This document shows, one piece after another, positions 7,550 through 14,861 of a stretch of DNA of 14,861 nt; within the stretch, counting starts at the first letter, position 1; each line of letters opens with the position of its first letter. The notes beneath the pieces were generated by a model. It had not been told where the DNA came from. It did no database searches and saw only the letters and a program-made list of their open reading frames with translations. The stretch covers positions 1 to 14,861 of the forward strand of contig JADIIX010000305.1 in the NCBI GenBank assembly GCA_027604505.1, written 5' to 3'. The DNA comes from Gonapodya sp. JEL0774 (Eukaryota; Monoblepharomycota; Monoblepharidomycetes; Monoblepharidales; Gonapodyaceae). A program made the translations under genes and the position numbers.

Positions 7550-10500
7550 TCAGGTGGCGTCAGTGGCGTTTTGTGGCTTTCGATGTTCCCAGAGAGCGAA
7601 TTCGTTGAGTAGTTGCATGCAATGTCCACAATTGTAGAAGTCGTCGTTGAGGAGTTCCCATTTGCGTCGTGTTCCGTGTCTTTTGAGCAAGTATTCGAAT
7701 TGTCCATGTTTCCTTCTTCTTCCAATGATTCCTTCGAGTGTACAATTTGAATTCCTATCTAGTTGTTCTACTGGTTGTACGATTGGAGTCGGGGGACGTG
7801 CAATTCGTTTTCGGCGGCGAGTCTTAGGTTGGTCGTCGGGGCTGTCGGCTGAGGCATCCGAATGGTGAGTTTCGTCATCCTCACTTTTATCCAATGAAAC
7901 CATGGGCAGGACATGTCCATCATCCGGCGAAGCATCGTCTTGAATGTTCACGGGATGTTCGAGATGTTGGAATGGCAGTTGGAGGGGCTCATTAGAGTCC
8001 AGATCGTCCAGGTTGAGGAGGGGGTCAGGATTCCCATCTGCAACGTCAGCTGGCGGGCGGAGGAGGTCACGGGAAGCTCGATCAGAGTCGTCCATGGAGT
8101 AGTAGGGCTTGAGACGTTGTACGTGAGTGATGACCTTTTGTTCACGGCGTCGAACAGGCATGCTAATCGCGTATGTGACTGGTGAGATCTTTTCCACGAT
8201 ACGGAAAGGTCCACGCCATGGACGCAGGAGTTTCAGGACTTTACCGGAGTTGGGTTGGATGCGGGGGACGTAGAGCATGACGCGTTGTCCAACAGTGTAG
8301 TCGACATGTCGGTGTTTGAGGTCGTAGAGAGTCTTTTGATAGAGTTGTTGCCGAGTGATATTAGCTTTAACACGTACATAAGCAGCGTTTAAAGATTGTA
8401 CAATGTGTGCCCGAATGTTAGAAGCGTTATCAAATGTTTGCAGAGTGGCCGGAGCAGAGGTGGGGTCCGAAGGTGCGAGGAGTTCTGTAGCAAACGGGAT
8501 GTCAATAGGAAGTCGAGCGTCGCGTCCATACCTTAGAAAGAAGGGTGTTTCCAGAGTTGTGGGGTGGAAAGAGGTGTTGTATGCAAATGTTGCAGCGGCG
8601 AGGAATTGGTCCCAGTTCCGTTGGTCTTCGCGCACAAAAGCTGCGAGGAGCGAGCATACCGTTTTGTTGAAGCGCTCAGTGAGGGCGTTTGTCTGAGGGT
8701 GATATGCAGTGGTTCGAATACGTTCCGTGTTGAAAGTGTCGCAGATGTCCCGAATGAGTTGATGGAGAAGGTTGGCGCCTTGGTCGCTGAGAAGTCTTGC
8801 CGGTGCACCCGATTGAAAGATAACGTTTTGTAAGAGCCATTTTGCTATAGTGGGAGTGCGGGCGTTACGAAGAGCACCTGTCCATGCCCATTTGTCTCCG
8901 TCGTCGGTGACTACTACAATCCACTTGTTACCAGAGAGAGAGCGTCGAAAAGGGCCGAGGAGATCGATTCCTAGTGTATGGTTTGGCGAGGGAATGTCCT
9001 TGGGTTGTAAAAGACCTGGGGGTACCTGCGGGGGAGATTTCCGAGATTGGCAGTTGTGACAGTTGCGCACCCACTGACGAACGAATGTGGACATGCCAAT
9101 CCACCAAAACCGTCGTCTTACTGCTTCAAATGTGCGATTGCGACCAAAATGAGCGCCGCCAAATAGATTGTCGTGGAGGGCTCGAAGCACGTCGGGGGCT
9201 AGGGATGCCGGGAGAACTATTTGCCTGATCGTAATAGGGCGCCTCGGCGGAGTAGGAGGTGTCCAAAGATGCATCAAAAGATTCGTGTGTTTGTCAAGAG
9301 TGAAAAGGTTAAGTTGACCGAGAATGGAGCGTTCAATGGCCGAAGAGATGTCCTTTGGTCGGCGAAGAGGGGGTGAGTCGAGTTTTCGTGTTACAAGTGC
9401 CCGAATGTAAGATACTAGCGAATCTTCCTGTTGATATTCCACGAGTTCAGCAATCGTCCAAGGATTGATTTCCTGTGTCGGTGTGATGGCGTGAATGGTA
9501 ATTGGTTCGGTGTTGTGTGTTTCGAGTGTAAGGGGTCCAAAGAAGGTTGATGAGTTGCCTGTGTCGTTAAGAGAGCGAGCCGGCCAGGGAAAATTGTCGT
9601 CATATGGTTGTGCGTCGGATTCGGAGTCAGGTGTTGCATTGGGGTCAGGGTGTCGAGAGAGGTAGTCAGGGAGGTAGTGGAAGCGGCCTGGGCGGTGTGT
9701 GATTGTCATGTCGTATCCTCTAAGATCTTCCCACCAACGGAAAAGACGAGAGGTTGTGTCGCGAGCTTTCCAAAGCCAAAGAAGAGCACGATGGTCAGTG
9801 ATTGCTTCAAATTTCTGCAAGTAGAGGTAGTGCCGCAGTTTCTTCTTGATGGCCCACCAGAGTGCTAAGCATTCGATTTCCGGTGCGGCGTAACGCTTTT
9901 CGGTAGCTGTGAGTTTGCGAGAGAGACATAAGACCAAGCGAGGGTGTTCGACTCCAGGGTGGCGTTGTAGGAGGGCTGCCGAGATGCCGTCGTAGGAAGC
10001 GTCAGTTTCCAAGATTGTAGGTAGAGCGGGATCGAAAGTAGCGCGTTCAACTGCATTAGCGAGAGTATTTCGAACGTCTTCAAATTCTTGTTGATGAGCA
10101 GGTGTCCAAGTACCAGGGGGCCACTTGCCTTTGTAGGCGGCGTTGAGGGATTGTAGGAGTTTGGTGCGAAGTGCGTACTGTGGGATGAAGGACCGGTGGT
10201 AGCCTAATGCACCCAAAAAAGTTTCGAGCTCGGATTTGTTAGTTGGGGCGGTGACGCTGGTGATGGCGCGGACTTTGCGGGGGTCTGTGCTGATGCCGGT
10301 AGCGGTGACAATGTGACCAAGATAGGGAAGCGAGGGTGCACAGAAGGAACACTTCTTTGCCTTGATTGCCATGTTATAATCTGCTATACGTTGTAGTACA
10401 AGTGAAATGTGAAACAGATGCTCATCAAAGGTTCGGGAATAAATAATGCTGTCGTCCAGATAGACCAGAGCGCACCACCATTTGAGACCGGAGAGAAGAA

Positions 10501-13009
10501 GGTCCATGTTACGCTGAAAGATTGATGGTGAATTTTTGAAGCCCATAGGAAGGACTAGCCATTCGAAGTGTCCATAGGAGGTGCTAAAAGCGAGTTTGTG
10601 GCGGTCGGCGGGATCTACGCGGATGTTCCAGAAGCCAAATAAGAGGTCAAGTGAAGAGAACCATGCATTACCACGAAGAGTATCCAGTGTTTCGTCGATT
10701 CGAGGTAGCGGGTACAAGTCGGGAATTGAGTGTGTGTTGAGATTGCGATAGTCGACTGCAAAACGCCAAGTGCCATCAGGTTTGGGGACCATCATCACGG
10801 GGGCCGAGTAGGGTGAAAATGAATTGGTTATAAGATTGTCCGAGAGATATTGGTCCGTGAATTGTCGAAGTCGCTCAGTTTCACCCGGGGAAAGAGGATA
10901 ACGGCGTCCAACAATTGGTTCGGATGTATCAAGTGGTACTGTGGCCGGGGGAAAAGGAGTATTGCCGAGGTCCGCGCTGGTCATTGAGAATTGTGCCTTG
11001 TAGTGTATGAGAAGTGTGGCCAATCGATGGAATTGCTGTGGGGTGAGACGCTTTTCCGCAGAGTCGAGGTTGAGATCTGGGATGACGGTGGTGACATCAG
11101 CACGGGTCAGAAGGGTTGTTGAGGGATCAGGGTCCTTGAGCGAAGATGCGTCTTTCGGCGGAGCGTTCAATGGTACCGTGACAGGAGCAGCGTTTTTCGA
11201 TTCGTTAATGGAAAGAATGGAGTTGACGTATCGACGGGGGCATTGATCAAGAATCTTCAAGAGTGCGTCGGGTGGGATGTGTTCATATGCCTCGGGGTTG
11301 TCGCAAATTGAAACCATGTCGGGTTCTGCAATCGGGGTGAAAGTACCAACACATTGTCCTGAGGAGATGTGAATGTCGCGGGGCAGGATGTTAATCACGG
11401 GTACCATAAGGGAGTCTCGAGCGCGTAGTGTACAAGCAAGGAGATGAGGATCGTGCATATGTAATTGGCGTTTTACATTGTCAACGAGTCCTACTGAACC
11501 TACAGGGAGAGGAGAAGAGCGGGCAGTGCGGACGCGAATGTGATGAATAGACCGAGCTGGGATGGTTATTGCGGCGGTGTTGTACAAGCGAGAGGGTGCA
11601 TGTTTTGTGGGGGCCGGAGGATTTGTTGTTTCAGAGTAAGCTGGAACGGTAAGAACAGGGGAAACGTTGTTAAAAGACAAAGACGAAAACCCAGGGTAGA
11701 GGTGGAGTGTCGTAGAATGTGCCTTGAAAAACTCGATGCCCAATAGGAGGGGTTGTGCGAGATTGCGTCCGACAAATGCTCGGAAAGAAAAGAGCTGTTT
11801 AGAGGGATCCGCGTCAAAGAAGAGGTGAATTGTCACTGTACCGTGAATTTGCAGAGGTTCACGTCCGTGTCCTTCAAATCGTGGTCCGTCGGGAGGAAGG
11901 GGAGTGACGATTGTGTCGTGGGGAAGCCATTGTTCATCAAGTACGTTAGTGGGGGCGCCTGTGTCTGCGCATGCTACCAGTGAATGTCCATTTGACAGAG
12001 AGTCTGTAGAAGATACGAGCGTTACGGGGAGACGTAGCTGGGAGTGGGTAGGAGCTGCCGTAGATGTCATTGATGAGAAAGTTATAGTGTGAACCGGGAG
12101 CAATGGAGGTGTAGGAGTGGTTTGAACTTGTTCACTAGTGCTGAGTGTTGTTGGTAACGTAGTCAAAGCTTCGGGTGGTGGGTCTTGTAAAATGGCAAAG
12201 CGATTGTTGTGGGCACATAGCGAGTCGGGAGATTCCACTTGGAAGCGTACGTTCCTCCGAGCAGATCTCATTCGTCGTTGTTTTCGCGAGGGAGTGTCCG
12301 ATATAAAGTCGTTGTCGGTGGGGGAAGAAGTGTTGGAATTGTCGTTGTCAACAAGGGGCCTCGCAGTTGTCGAAGTTTCGGCTGTGGTGCGCGACACAGA
12401 GAAATTCGTCACCGGAGACAATCCATTTCGCAAATCGTTTTCCTGACCAGCATTCGACGATTCTTGAATGGTCGAGGTAGAGAGAGGAACGTCCGACCGA
12501 TTGGAAGAGCCAGCAAGCGAGGGAAGCGGAGTTGTGCGCAGGAACGGGAAAGCATTCTGGATTTCGGGAAAGAGGTCCAAGGGAGGCGTGACAGGAGTGA
12601 TGGACGACGGCACCAGAGAAGTAGTGATGCCAGGAGAAAGGTGAGTTTGAGAAACGGGAGAGAGAGTTGTGACCGGGATGGCAGGTGGGGGTGGGATGTC
12701 AGAAGGTGTTTCCGTCCGACCACCAACGACAATAGGTGAGTCCAGCAAAGCGTCTGTACGGGAGAGAGATATGGTAGCGTTGTCAGCAAGAGAAGAGTCC
12801 GTCGAGGTGGCCGAAATGCGTGTTGTCCGAGGGGCGTGTGGTAGAGAGTCGTTAGCCATGTTAGGAGGAGCGACGCGATGTAAATGAGAAATAAAACCGT
12901 TTGAGAGACCTGAGAGCGTACCATGTGCCAAAGAAGAAGGGAAAGACCGTGACAAAGTGGGGGGAGAAGGGGAACTTTGACGTGCCACGAGCGGAAAGTC
13001 CCCTAAGCG
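7550..13009 (-). CDS. pol: Pol polyprotein: protease, reverse transcriptase, RNase H, integrase, chromodomain
   Basis: The frame is open from the gag overlap to TGA at 7552-7550. It lacks an early ATG and is probably made as Gag-Pol by -1 frameshifting, its first own codon being CGC at 13009-13007. Numbering from the codon at 12988 (1812 residues): 1-330 Ser/Thr/Pro-rich; aspartic protease with DTGAP at 342-346; RT about 690-870 with SSLDLLFGF (Asp781) and YLDD at 843-846; RNase H with D996, E1039, D1065, D1108; integrase HHCC finger H1272, H1280, C1310, C1313; catalytic D1342, D1402, E1438 with exactly 35 residues between the last two; GPF module at 1591-1610; acidic linker about 1640-1720; divergent chromodomain about 1748-1800. 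All catalytic residues I checked are present, so the enzyme looks intact. It copies the RNA and inserts the DNA, in particles then nucleus. Confidence 0.95.
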   Translation of the reverse strand, partial: RLGDFPLVARQSSPSPPTLSRSFPSSLAHGTLSGLSNGFISHLHRVAPPNMANDSLPHAPRTTRISATSTDSSLADNATISLSRTDALLDSPIVVGGRTETPSDIPPPPAIPVTTLSPVSQTHLSPGITTSLVPSSITPVTPPLDLFPEIQNAFPFLRTTPLPSLAGSSNRSDVPLSTSTIQESSNAGQENDLRNGLSPVTNFSVSRTTAETSTTARPLVDNDNSNTSSPTDNDFISDTPSRKQRRMRSARRNVRFQVESPDSLCAHNNRFAILQDPPPEALTTLPTTLSTSEQVQTTPTPPLLPVHTITFSSMTSTAAPTHSQLRLPVTLVSSTDSLSNGHSLVACADTGAPTNVLDEQWLPHDTIVTPLPPDGPRFEGHGREPLQIHGTVTIHLFFDADPSKQLFSFRAFVGRNLAQPLLLGIEFFKAHSTTLHLYPGFSSLSFNNVSPVLTVPAYSETTNPPAPTKHAPSRLYNTAAITIPARSIHHIRVRTARSSPLPVGSVGLVDNVKRQLHMHDPHLLACTLRARDSLMVPVINILPRDIHISSGQCVGTFTPIAEPDMVSICDNPEAYEHIPPDALLKILDQCPRRYVNSILSINESKNAAPVTVPLNAPPKDASSLKDPDPSTTLLTRADVTTVIPDLNLDSAEKRLTPQQFHRLATLLIHYKAQFSMTSADLGNTPFPPATVPLDTSEPIVGRRYPLSPGETERLRQFTDQYLSDNLITNSFSPYSAPVMMVPKPDGTWRFAVDYRNLNTHSIPDLYPLPRIDETLDTLRGNAWFSSLDLLFGFWNIRVDPADRHKLAFSTSYGHFEWLVLPMGFKNSPSIFQRNMDLLLSGLKWWCALVYLDDSIIYSRTFDEHLFHISLVLQRIADYNMAIKAKKCSFCAPSLPYLGHIVTATGISTDPRKVRAITSVTAPTNKSELETFLGALGYHRSFIPQYALRTKLLQSLNAAYKGKWPPGTWTPAHQQEFEDVRNTLANAVERATFDPALPTILETDASYDGISAALLQRHPGVEHPRLVLCLSRKLTATEKRYAAPEIECLALWWAIKKKLRHYLYLQKFEAITDHRALLWLWKARDTTSRLFRWWEDLRGYDMTITHRPGRFHYLPDYLSRHPDPNATPDSESDAQPYDDNFPWPARSLNDTGNSSTFFGPLTLETHNTEPITIHAITPTQEINPWTIAELVEYQQEDSLVSYIRALVTRKLDSPPLRRPKDISSAIERSILGQLNLFTLDKHTNLLMHLWTPPTPPRRPITIRQIVLPASLAPDVLRALHDNLFGGAHFGRNRTFEAVRRRFWWIGMSTFVRQWVRNCHNCQSRKSPPQVPPGLLQPKDIPSPNHTLGIDLLGPFRRSLSGNKWIVVVTDDGDKWAWTGALRNARTPTIAKWLLQNVIFQSGAPARLLSDQGANLLHQLIRDICDTFNTERIRTTAYHPQTNALTERFNKTVCSLLAAFVREDQRNWDQFLAAATFAYNTSFHPTTLETPFFLRYGRDARLPIDIPFATELLAPSDPTSAPATLQTFDNASNIRAHIVQSLNAAYVRVKANITRQQLYQKTLYDLKHRHVDYTVGQRVMLYVPRIQPNSGKVLKLLRPWRGPFRIVEKISPVTYAISMPVRRREQKVITHVQRLKPYYSMDDSDRASRDLLRPPADVADGNPDPLLNLDDLDSNEPLQLPFQHLEHPVNIQDDASPDDGHVLPMVSLDKSEDDETHHSDASADSPDDQPKTRRRKRIARPPTPIVQPVEQLDRNSNCTLEGIIGRRRKHGQFEYLLKRHGTRRKWELLNDDFYNCGHCMQLLNEFALWEHRKPQNATDAT

Positions 13010-13015
13010 TTTCCC
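12969..13015 (-). promoter_or_regulatory. Programmed -1 ribosomal frameshift signal between gag and pol
   Basis: On the minus strand the heptamer G GGA AAC (13015-13009) is in the gag frame, three bases before the gag TAG (13005-13003). The pol frame is -1 relative to gag and is open across this point. After a 5-nt spacer (GCTTA), GGGGACTTT (13003-12995) can pair with AAAGTTCCCC (12978-12969) with one bulged T and a 16-nt loop. Slippery heptamer, spacer and stem match the known rules for -1 frameshifting; GGGAAAC is used at gag-pro junctions of some type D retroviruses. Frequency of shifting is unknown. Confidence 0.8.
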
Positions 13016-14211
13016 TGCTCGGGGTGGACGGTGGTAGGTACTGGAGGGAGCTGAGGGCGACTGTTTGGCGGTGGTGGAGTCTGTGCGGGAAGGCCTTGGC
13101 TCTGCATGTATGCGACAATAGAGGTTTGGAGGGGACAGTTTCTAGCAATGTGACCTTGTTGGTTACAAGTATAGCAAGTAATGTTACTGCGACTACGAGG
13201 GGACCGGTTGTCATTGTTAGTCGTTGGCAGGGAAGCTGTTCCGGCGGGTGTGGGCAATGGAGCGTGCTGCGAGTATGGAGTTAGATAGCGAGAGCCATTC
13301 GGGAAATACCTGTTGTCCAGATGCTGATCTGTCGTGTGTTTGGGATTAGCACACCATCCGCAGCCAACTGAGAATGGTGGTTGTGAAGACGGGGTGGGAT
13401 TGCGAGCGCCAAAGGTCGGAGGGGTTTGGATCTGCTGTTGAGTTGGAAGGCGGGGCGGCGGGGCGGACGAGGCGTTAGTGAGCGCGGCGACACTGATGGC
13501 AATGTTTTCGATGCTGCGTTCCAAAACACGGAGTCGTTCTTCGTGTGGCGAATTGTCGGCTTGAGGAGGGGCAGGATCCGAGGGATAGAGGGCAGCGATC
13601 GGTCGGGGGGTTGAAGATCCTGAAATTGAACCACCCGTGGCGATATCTTCGTTTTCCTCGATGCGACGAATGCGTTCTTCAGTGAGTTCCGCGAGATTAG
13701 AGACGCCTAAAAATGTGATGAACATCTGAGTGTGTGATGGGATGGATTTGCGGAAATAGTACCAGAGAGTCTTGTTCTTCAGTTGAGTCGGGAGAGTTGC
13801 TTCGTCAAATAGATCGATGATGCCCGCACGATGAGCAACTTGTTTGATGTCCGAGACGTGGTTTGAGAAGCGCTTGCGTTGTGACCAGGTGTAGGTTTCG
13901 AGTGCACGGTTCCAAAGTGAGCGGTCGAGCGGAAAGTAAGCTGTATCAAGAGCGAGAACCCACGCTTTCCATTTTTCTTCTTCAGTTGCAGAGAGAGATG
14001 GTGCCGTAAGATATGTAGAGATGCGTGTGCGGACGGACTCAGGGATGTTGTGGAGAATTGCCGCGATACGAGTTTCGGCGGTGGAGATTCGCTTAAGAGT
14101 GAAGTGGGTTTCCACGCGACTAATAAAAGCAGAAAAGTTAGCAAGACTGCCGATGGGGTTAGAGTTGTCGAATTCTTCGAGTGGAGCCTTGAGTTCCTTG
14201 ACGTCGACCAT
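13003..14211 (-). CDS. gag: Gag polyprotein (402 aa from first ATG) with CCHC and CCHH knuckles
   Basis: The first ATG of the frame is at 14211 in a strong context (A at -3, G at +4) and gives 402 aa; the frame stays open upstream to 14619 without any ATG. Numbering here follows the long frame from 14607 (534 residues; subtract 132 for the ATG form). A capsid-type helical region spans about 140-320 (KWKAWVLALDTAYF, then a run to RIRRIEENED). A Pro/Ser-rich linker follows. C416-x2-C419-x4-H424-x4-H429 is a knuckle with His in the last position, and C478-x2-C481-x4-H486-x4-C491 is a classical CCHC zinc knuckle for RNA binding. Gag builds the particle and packages element RNA. The stop at 13003 sits in the frameshift signal that yields Gag-Pol. 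Confidence 0.88.
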   Translation of the reverse strand: MVDVKELKAPLEEFDNSNPIGSLANFSAFISRVETHFTLKRISTAETRIAAILHNIPESVRTRISTYLTAPSLSATEEEKWKAWVLALDTAYFPLDRSLWNRALETYTWSQRKRFSNHVSDIKQVAHRAGIIDLFDEATLPTQLKNKTLWYYFRKSIPSHTQMFITFLGVSNLAELTEERIRRIEENEDIATGGSISGSSTPRPIAALYPSDPAPPQADNSPHEERLRVLERSIENIAISVAALTNASSAPPPRLPTQQQIQTPPTFGARNPTPSSQPPFSVGCGWCANPKHTTDQHLDNRYFPNGSRYLTPYSQHAPLPTPAGTASLPTTNNDNRSPRSRSNITCYTCNQQGHIARNCPLQTSIVAYMQSQGLPAQTPPPPNSRPQLPPVPTTVHPEQGNA

Positions 14212-14679
14212 GATGTGGGTGAGGTGGAAAGCAGTGAGAAGTCGCCTTAAAGTGAGTTGAGGATCGGGAGCGATGTCAATAGTAGTCGAGTCGCGGGACG
14301 GAGTACGGGGAAGTGATCCGGTGGGTGAGGTGGCAAAAGGTGCTGTGGCGGAGAAGGATACTGCAATGTCACGATAAGCAGCAAACTCAGAAGGAGCGCT
14401 GCTGGGACGACGTGGAAATGGGAGAACAATGTCCGGGATCTCGAAATCGGAGTCGAAGCCTGTGAGAGTGGGAAGGAGCGGTGTGGATGTGCCGGTGTGG
14501 AAAGATAGAGCGCTAGAAGGACGAGATGGAGCGTCGGAGGCCGTGATGGAAAGCTGAAGAGAGGGAGAGCACGTTGTATGTGTAGATGGGAGCAGAAGCG
14601 TGTTCACGAAGAGAAAACGCTATGAGTACAATGTAGGTTGTAAGCTACGGAAAAGTTCGAACTCGAGGGGGAGCACAAG
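14212..14679 (-). other. ATG-free leader, open in the gag frame for its last 136 codons
   Basis: Between the 5' LTR and the gag ATG there is no ATG in any sense-strand frame. The same is true of the LTR from its TATA box to its end. From 14619 to 14212 the gag frame has no stop; an in-frame TAG at 14622-14620 closes it upstream. The encoded stretch is Ser/Thr/Pro-rich with a motif FDSDFEIPDIVLPFPRRP about residues 51-68 of the long frame. It may be untranslated leader, or an N-terminal Gag extension started at a non-AUG codon. Confidence 0.5.
14655..14678 (-). other. Candidate tRNA primer-binding site, atypical
   Basis: One base after the LTR end, the sense strand reads TTGTGCTCCCC, one mismatch from a TGG-type site for a tRNA ending GGGGAGCACCA. 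Five bases later, exactly where the T-loop complement should lie, is GTTCGAAC. The spacing fits a tRNA 3' region, but the TGG is changed to TTG and the tRNA is hypothetical. Confidence 0.4.
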
Positions 14680-14861
14680 TGTCGGGGGAAAAAGGAGTAT
14701 CCACGGAGCTATGGGCTTAGGGCGTAGTGGTTTGGTTAGTCAAGAGCACGAGCGCGATGTAAAGAACGAGAATAGAACGCCTAGAGAGAGAGAAGAATCG
14801 CCAGTGAGGGAGTGAGGAGCCAAGGGATGCCGATCACGAGAAGATAGGGACGAGGACGGGG
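14680..14861 (-). repeat. Right LTR (5' LTR of the element), partial
   Basis: The 182 bases match 6097-6278 without a difference that I can find. In sense orientation this is the U5/R end of the 5' LTR, finishing CCCCCGACA. The rest, including its TATA box and the outer target-site duplicate, lies beyond the window. Confidence 0.93.

Larger units (their letters stand above)
6097..14861 (-). mobile_element. Ty3/gypsy-type LTR retrotransposon with chromodomain, right end cut by window
   Basis: Direct LTRs flank an internal region reading gag, pol and a third ORF on the minus strand. The pol order protease - RT - RNase H - integrase is that of Ty3/gypsy (Metaviridae-type) elements, and a C-terminal chromodomain-like module after integrase places it with chromoviruses. 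The left LTR begins at 6097 (TGTCGGGG). The right LTR begins at 14680 and is identical for all 182 bases present. If the right LTR has the same length as the left (about 484 bp) the whole element would be about 9.07 kb. LTR identity plus intact frames point to a recent, possibly still active copy. Confidence 0.93.

Noticed and set aside
7402-7725. 107-codon minus-strand frame overlapping the 3' end of pol
   Set aside because: It mostly re-reads the chromodomain codons in another frame and has no recognisable domain.
12239-12739. 166-codon plus-strand frame antisense to the pol N-terminal region
   Set aside because: Low-complexity Arg/Ser-rich translation of the reverse of the Ser/Thr/Pro-rich pol segment; a shadow.
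14655-14678. tRNA gene suggested by the GTTCGAAC string
   Set aside because: The sequence on the two sides cannot pair as a T-stem and there are no D or anticodon arms. It fits better as a primer-binding site.
14640-14679. Self-priming (Tf1-like) primer site
   Set aside because: I looked for the complement of the bases after the LTR in the R/U5 part of the LTR and found no match of useful length.

Overview
The window looks like nuclear DNA from a filamentous basidiomycete, most likely an Agaricomycete. Three things suggest this: compact genes split by 39-220 nt GT-AG introns, an Ecl1-like zinc-motif gene, and a Ty3/gypsy chromovirus-type LTR retrotransposon with long Ser/Thr/Pro-rich segments. 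Species cannot be named from the sequence.

Layout. Positions 1 to about 1890 hold no gene I can support. Positions 2157-3272 (+) hold a three-exon gene for a 327-aa protein with an N-terminal CxxC...CxxxC motif typical of the fungal Ecl1/life-span regulatory factor family. Positions 3635-5461 (+) hold a seven-exon gene for a 380-aa extended short-chain dehydrogenase/reductase. Its exons were rebuilt by hand from splice signals and family motifs. The second exon is only 13 nt and encodes part of the glycine-rich NAD(P)-binding loop. About 635 nt downstream the host sequence is interrupted by the retrotransposon.

From 6097 to the window end lies a Ty3/gypsy-type element on the minus strand. 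It runs (sense direction, right to left) partial 5' LTR (14680-14861) - candidate tRNA primer site - leader - gag (13003-14211, open further upstream) - pol (7550 to about 13009: protease, RT, RNase H, integrase, GPF module, divergent chromodomain) - an extra 188-aa ORF (6758-7324) - short polypurine-like tract - 3' LTR (6097 to about 6580). The two LTRs are identical over all 182 comparable bases and all ORFs are open, so the insertion is probably young and could be autonomous.

The element has several uncommon features. Gag and Pol are joined by what looks like a textbook -1 frameshift signal (GGGAAAC, 5-nt spacer, bulged stem). The roughly 730-nt stretch from the LTR TATA box to the first gag ATG has no ATG in any frame, yet its last 136 codons are open in the gag frame. 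Gag has a normal CCHC knuckle plus a CCHH copy with the same spacing. The chromodomain has lost all three aromatic-cage residues. A third ORF, with its own ATG-free leader and TATA-like box, follows pol. Together they suggest Gag, Gag-Pol and a separate accessory protein made from one element.
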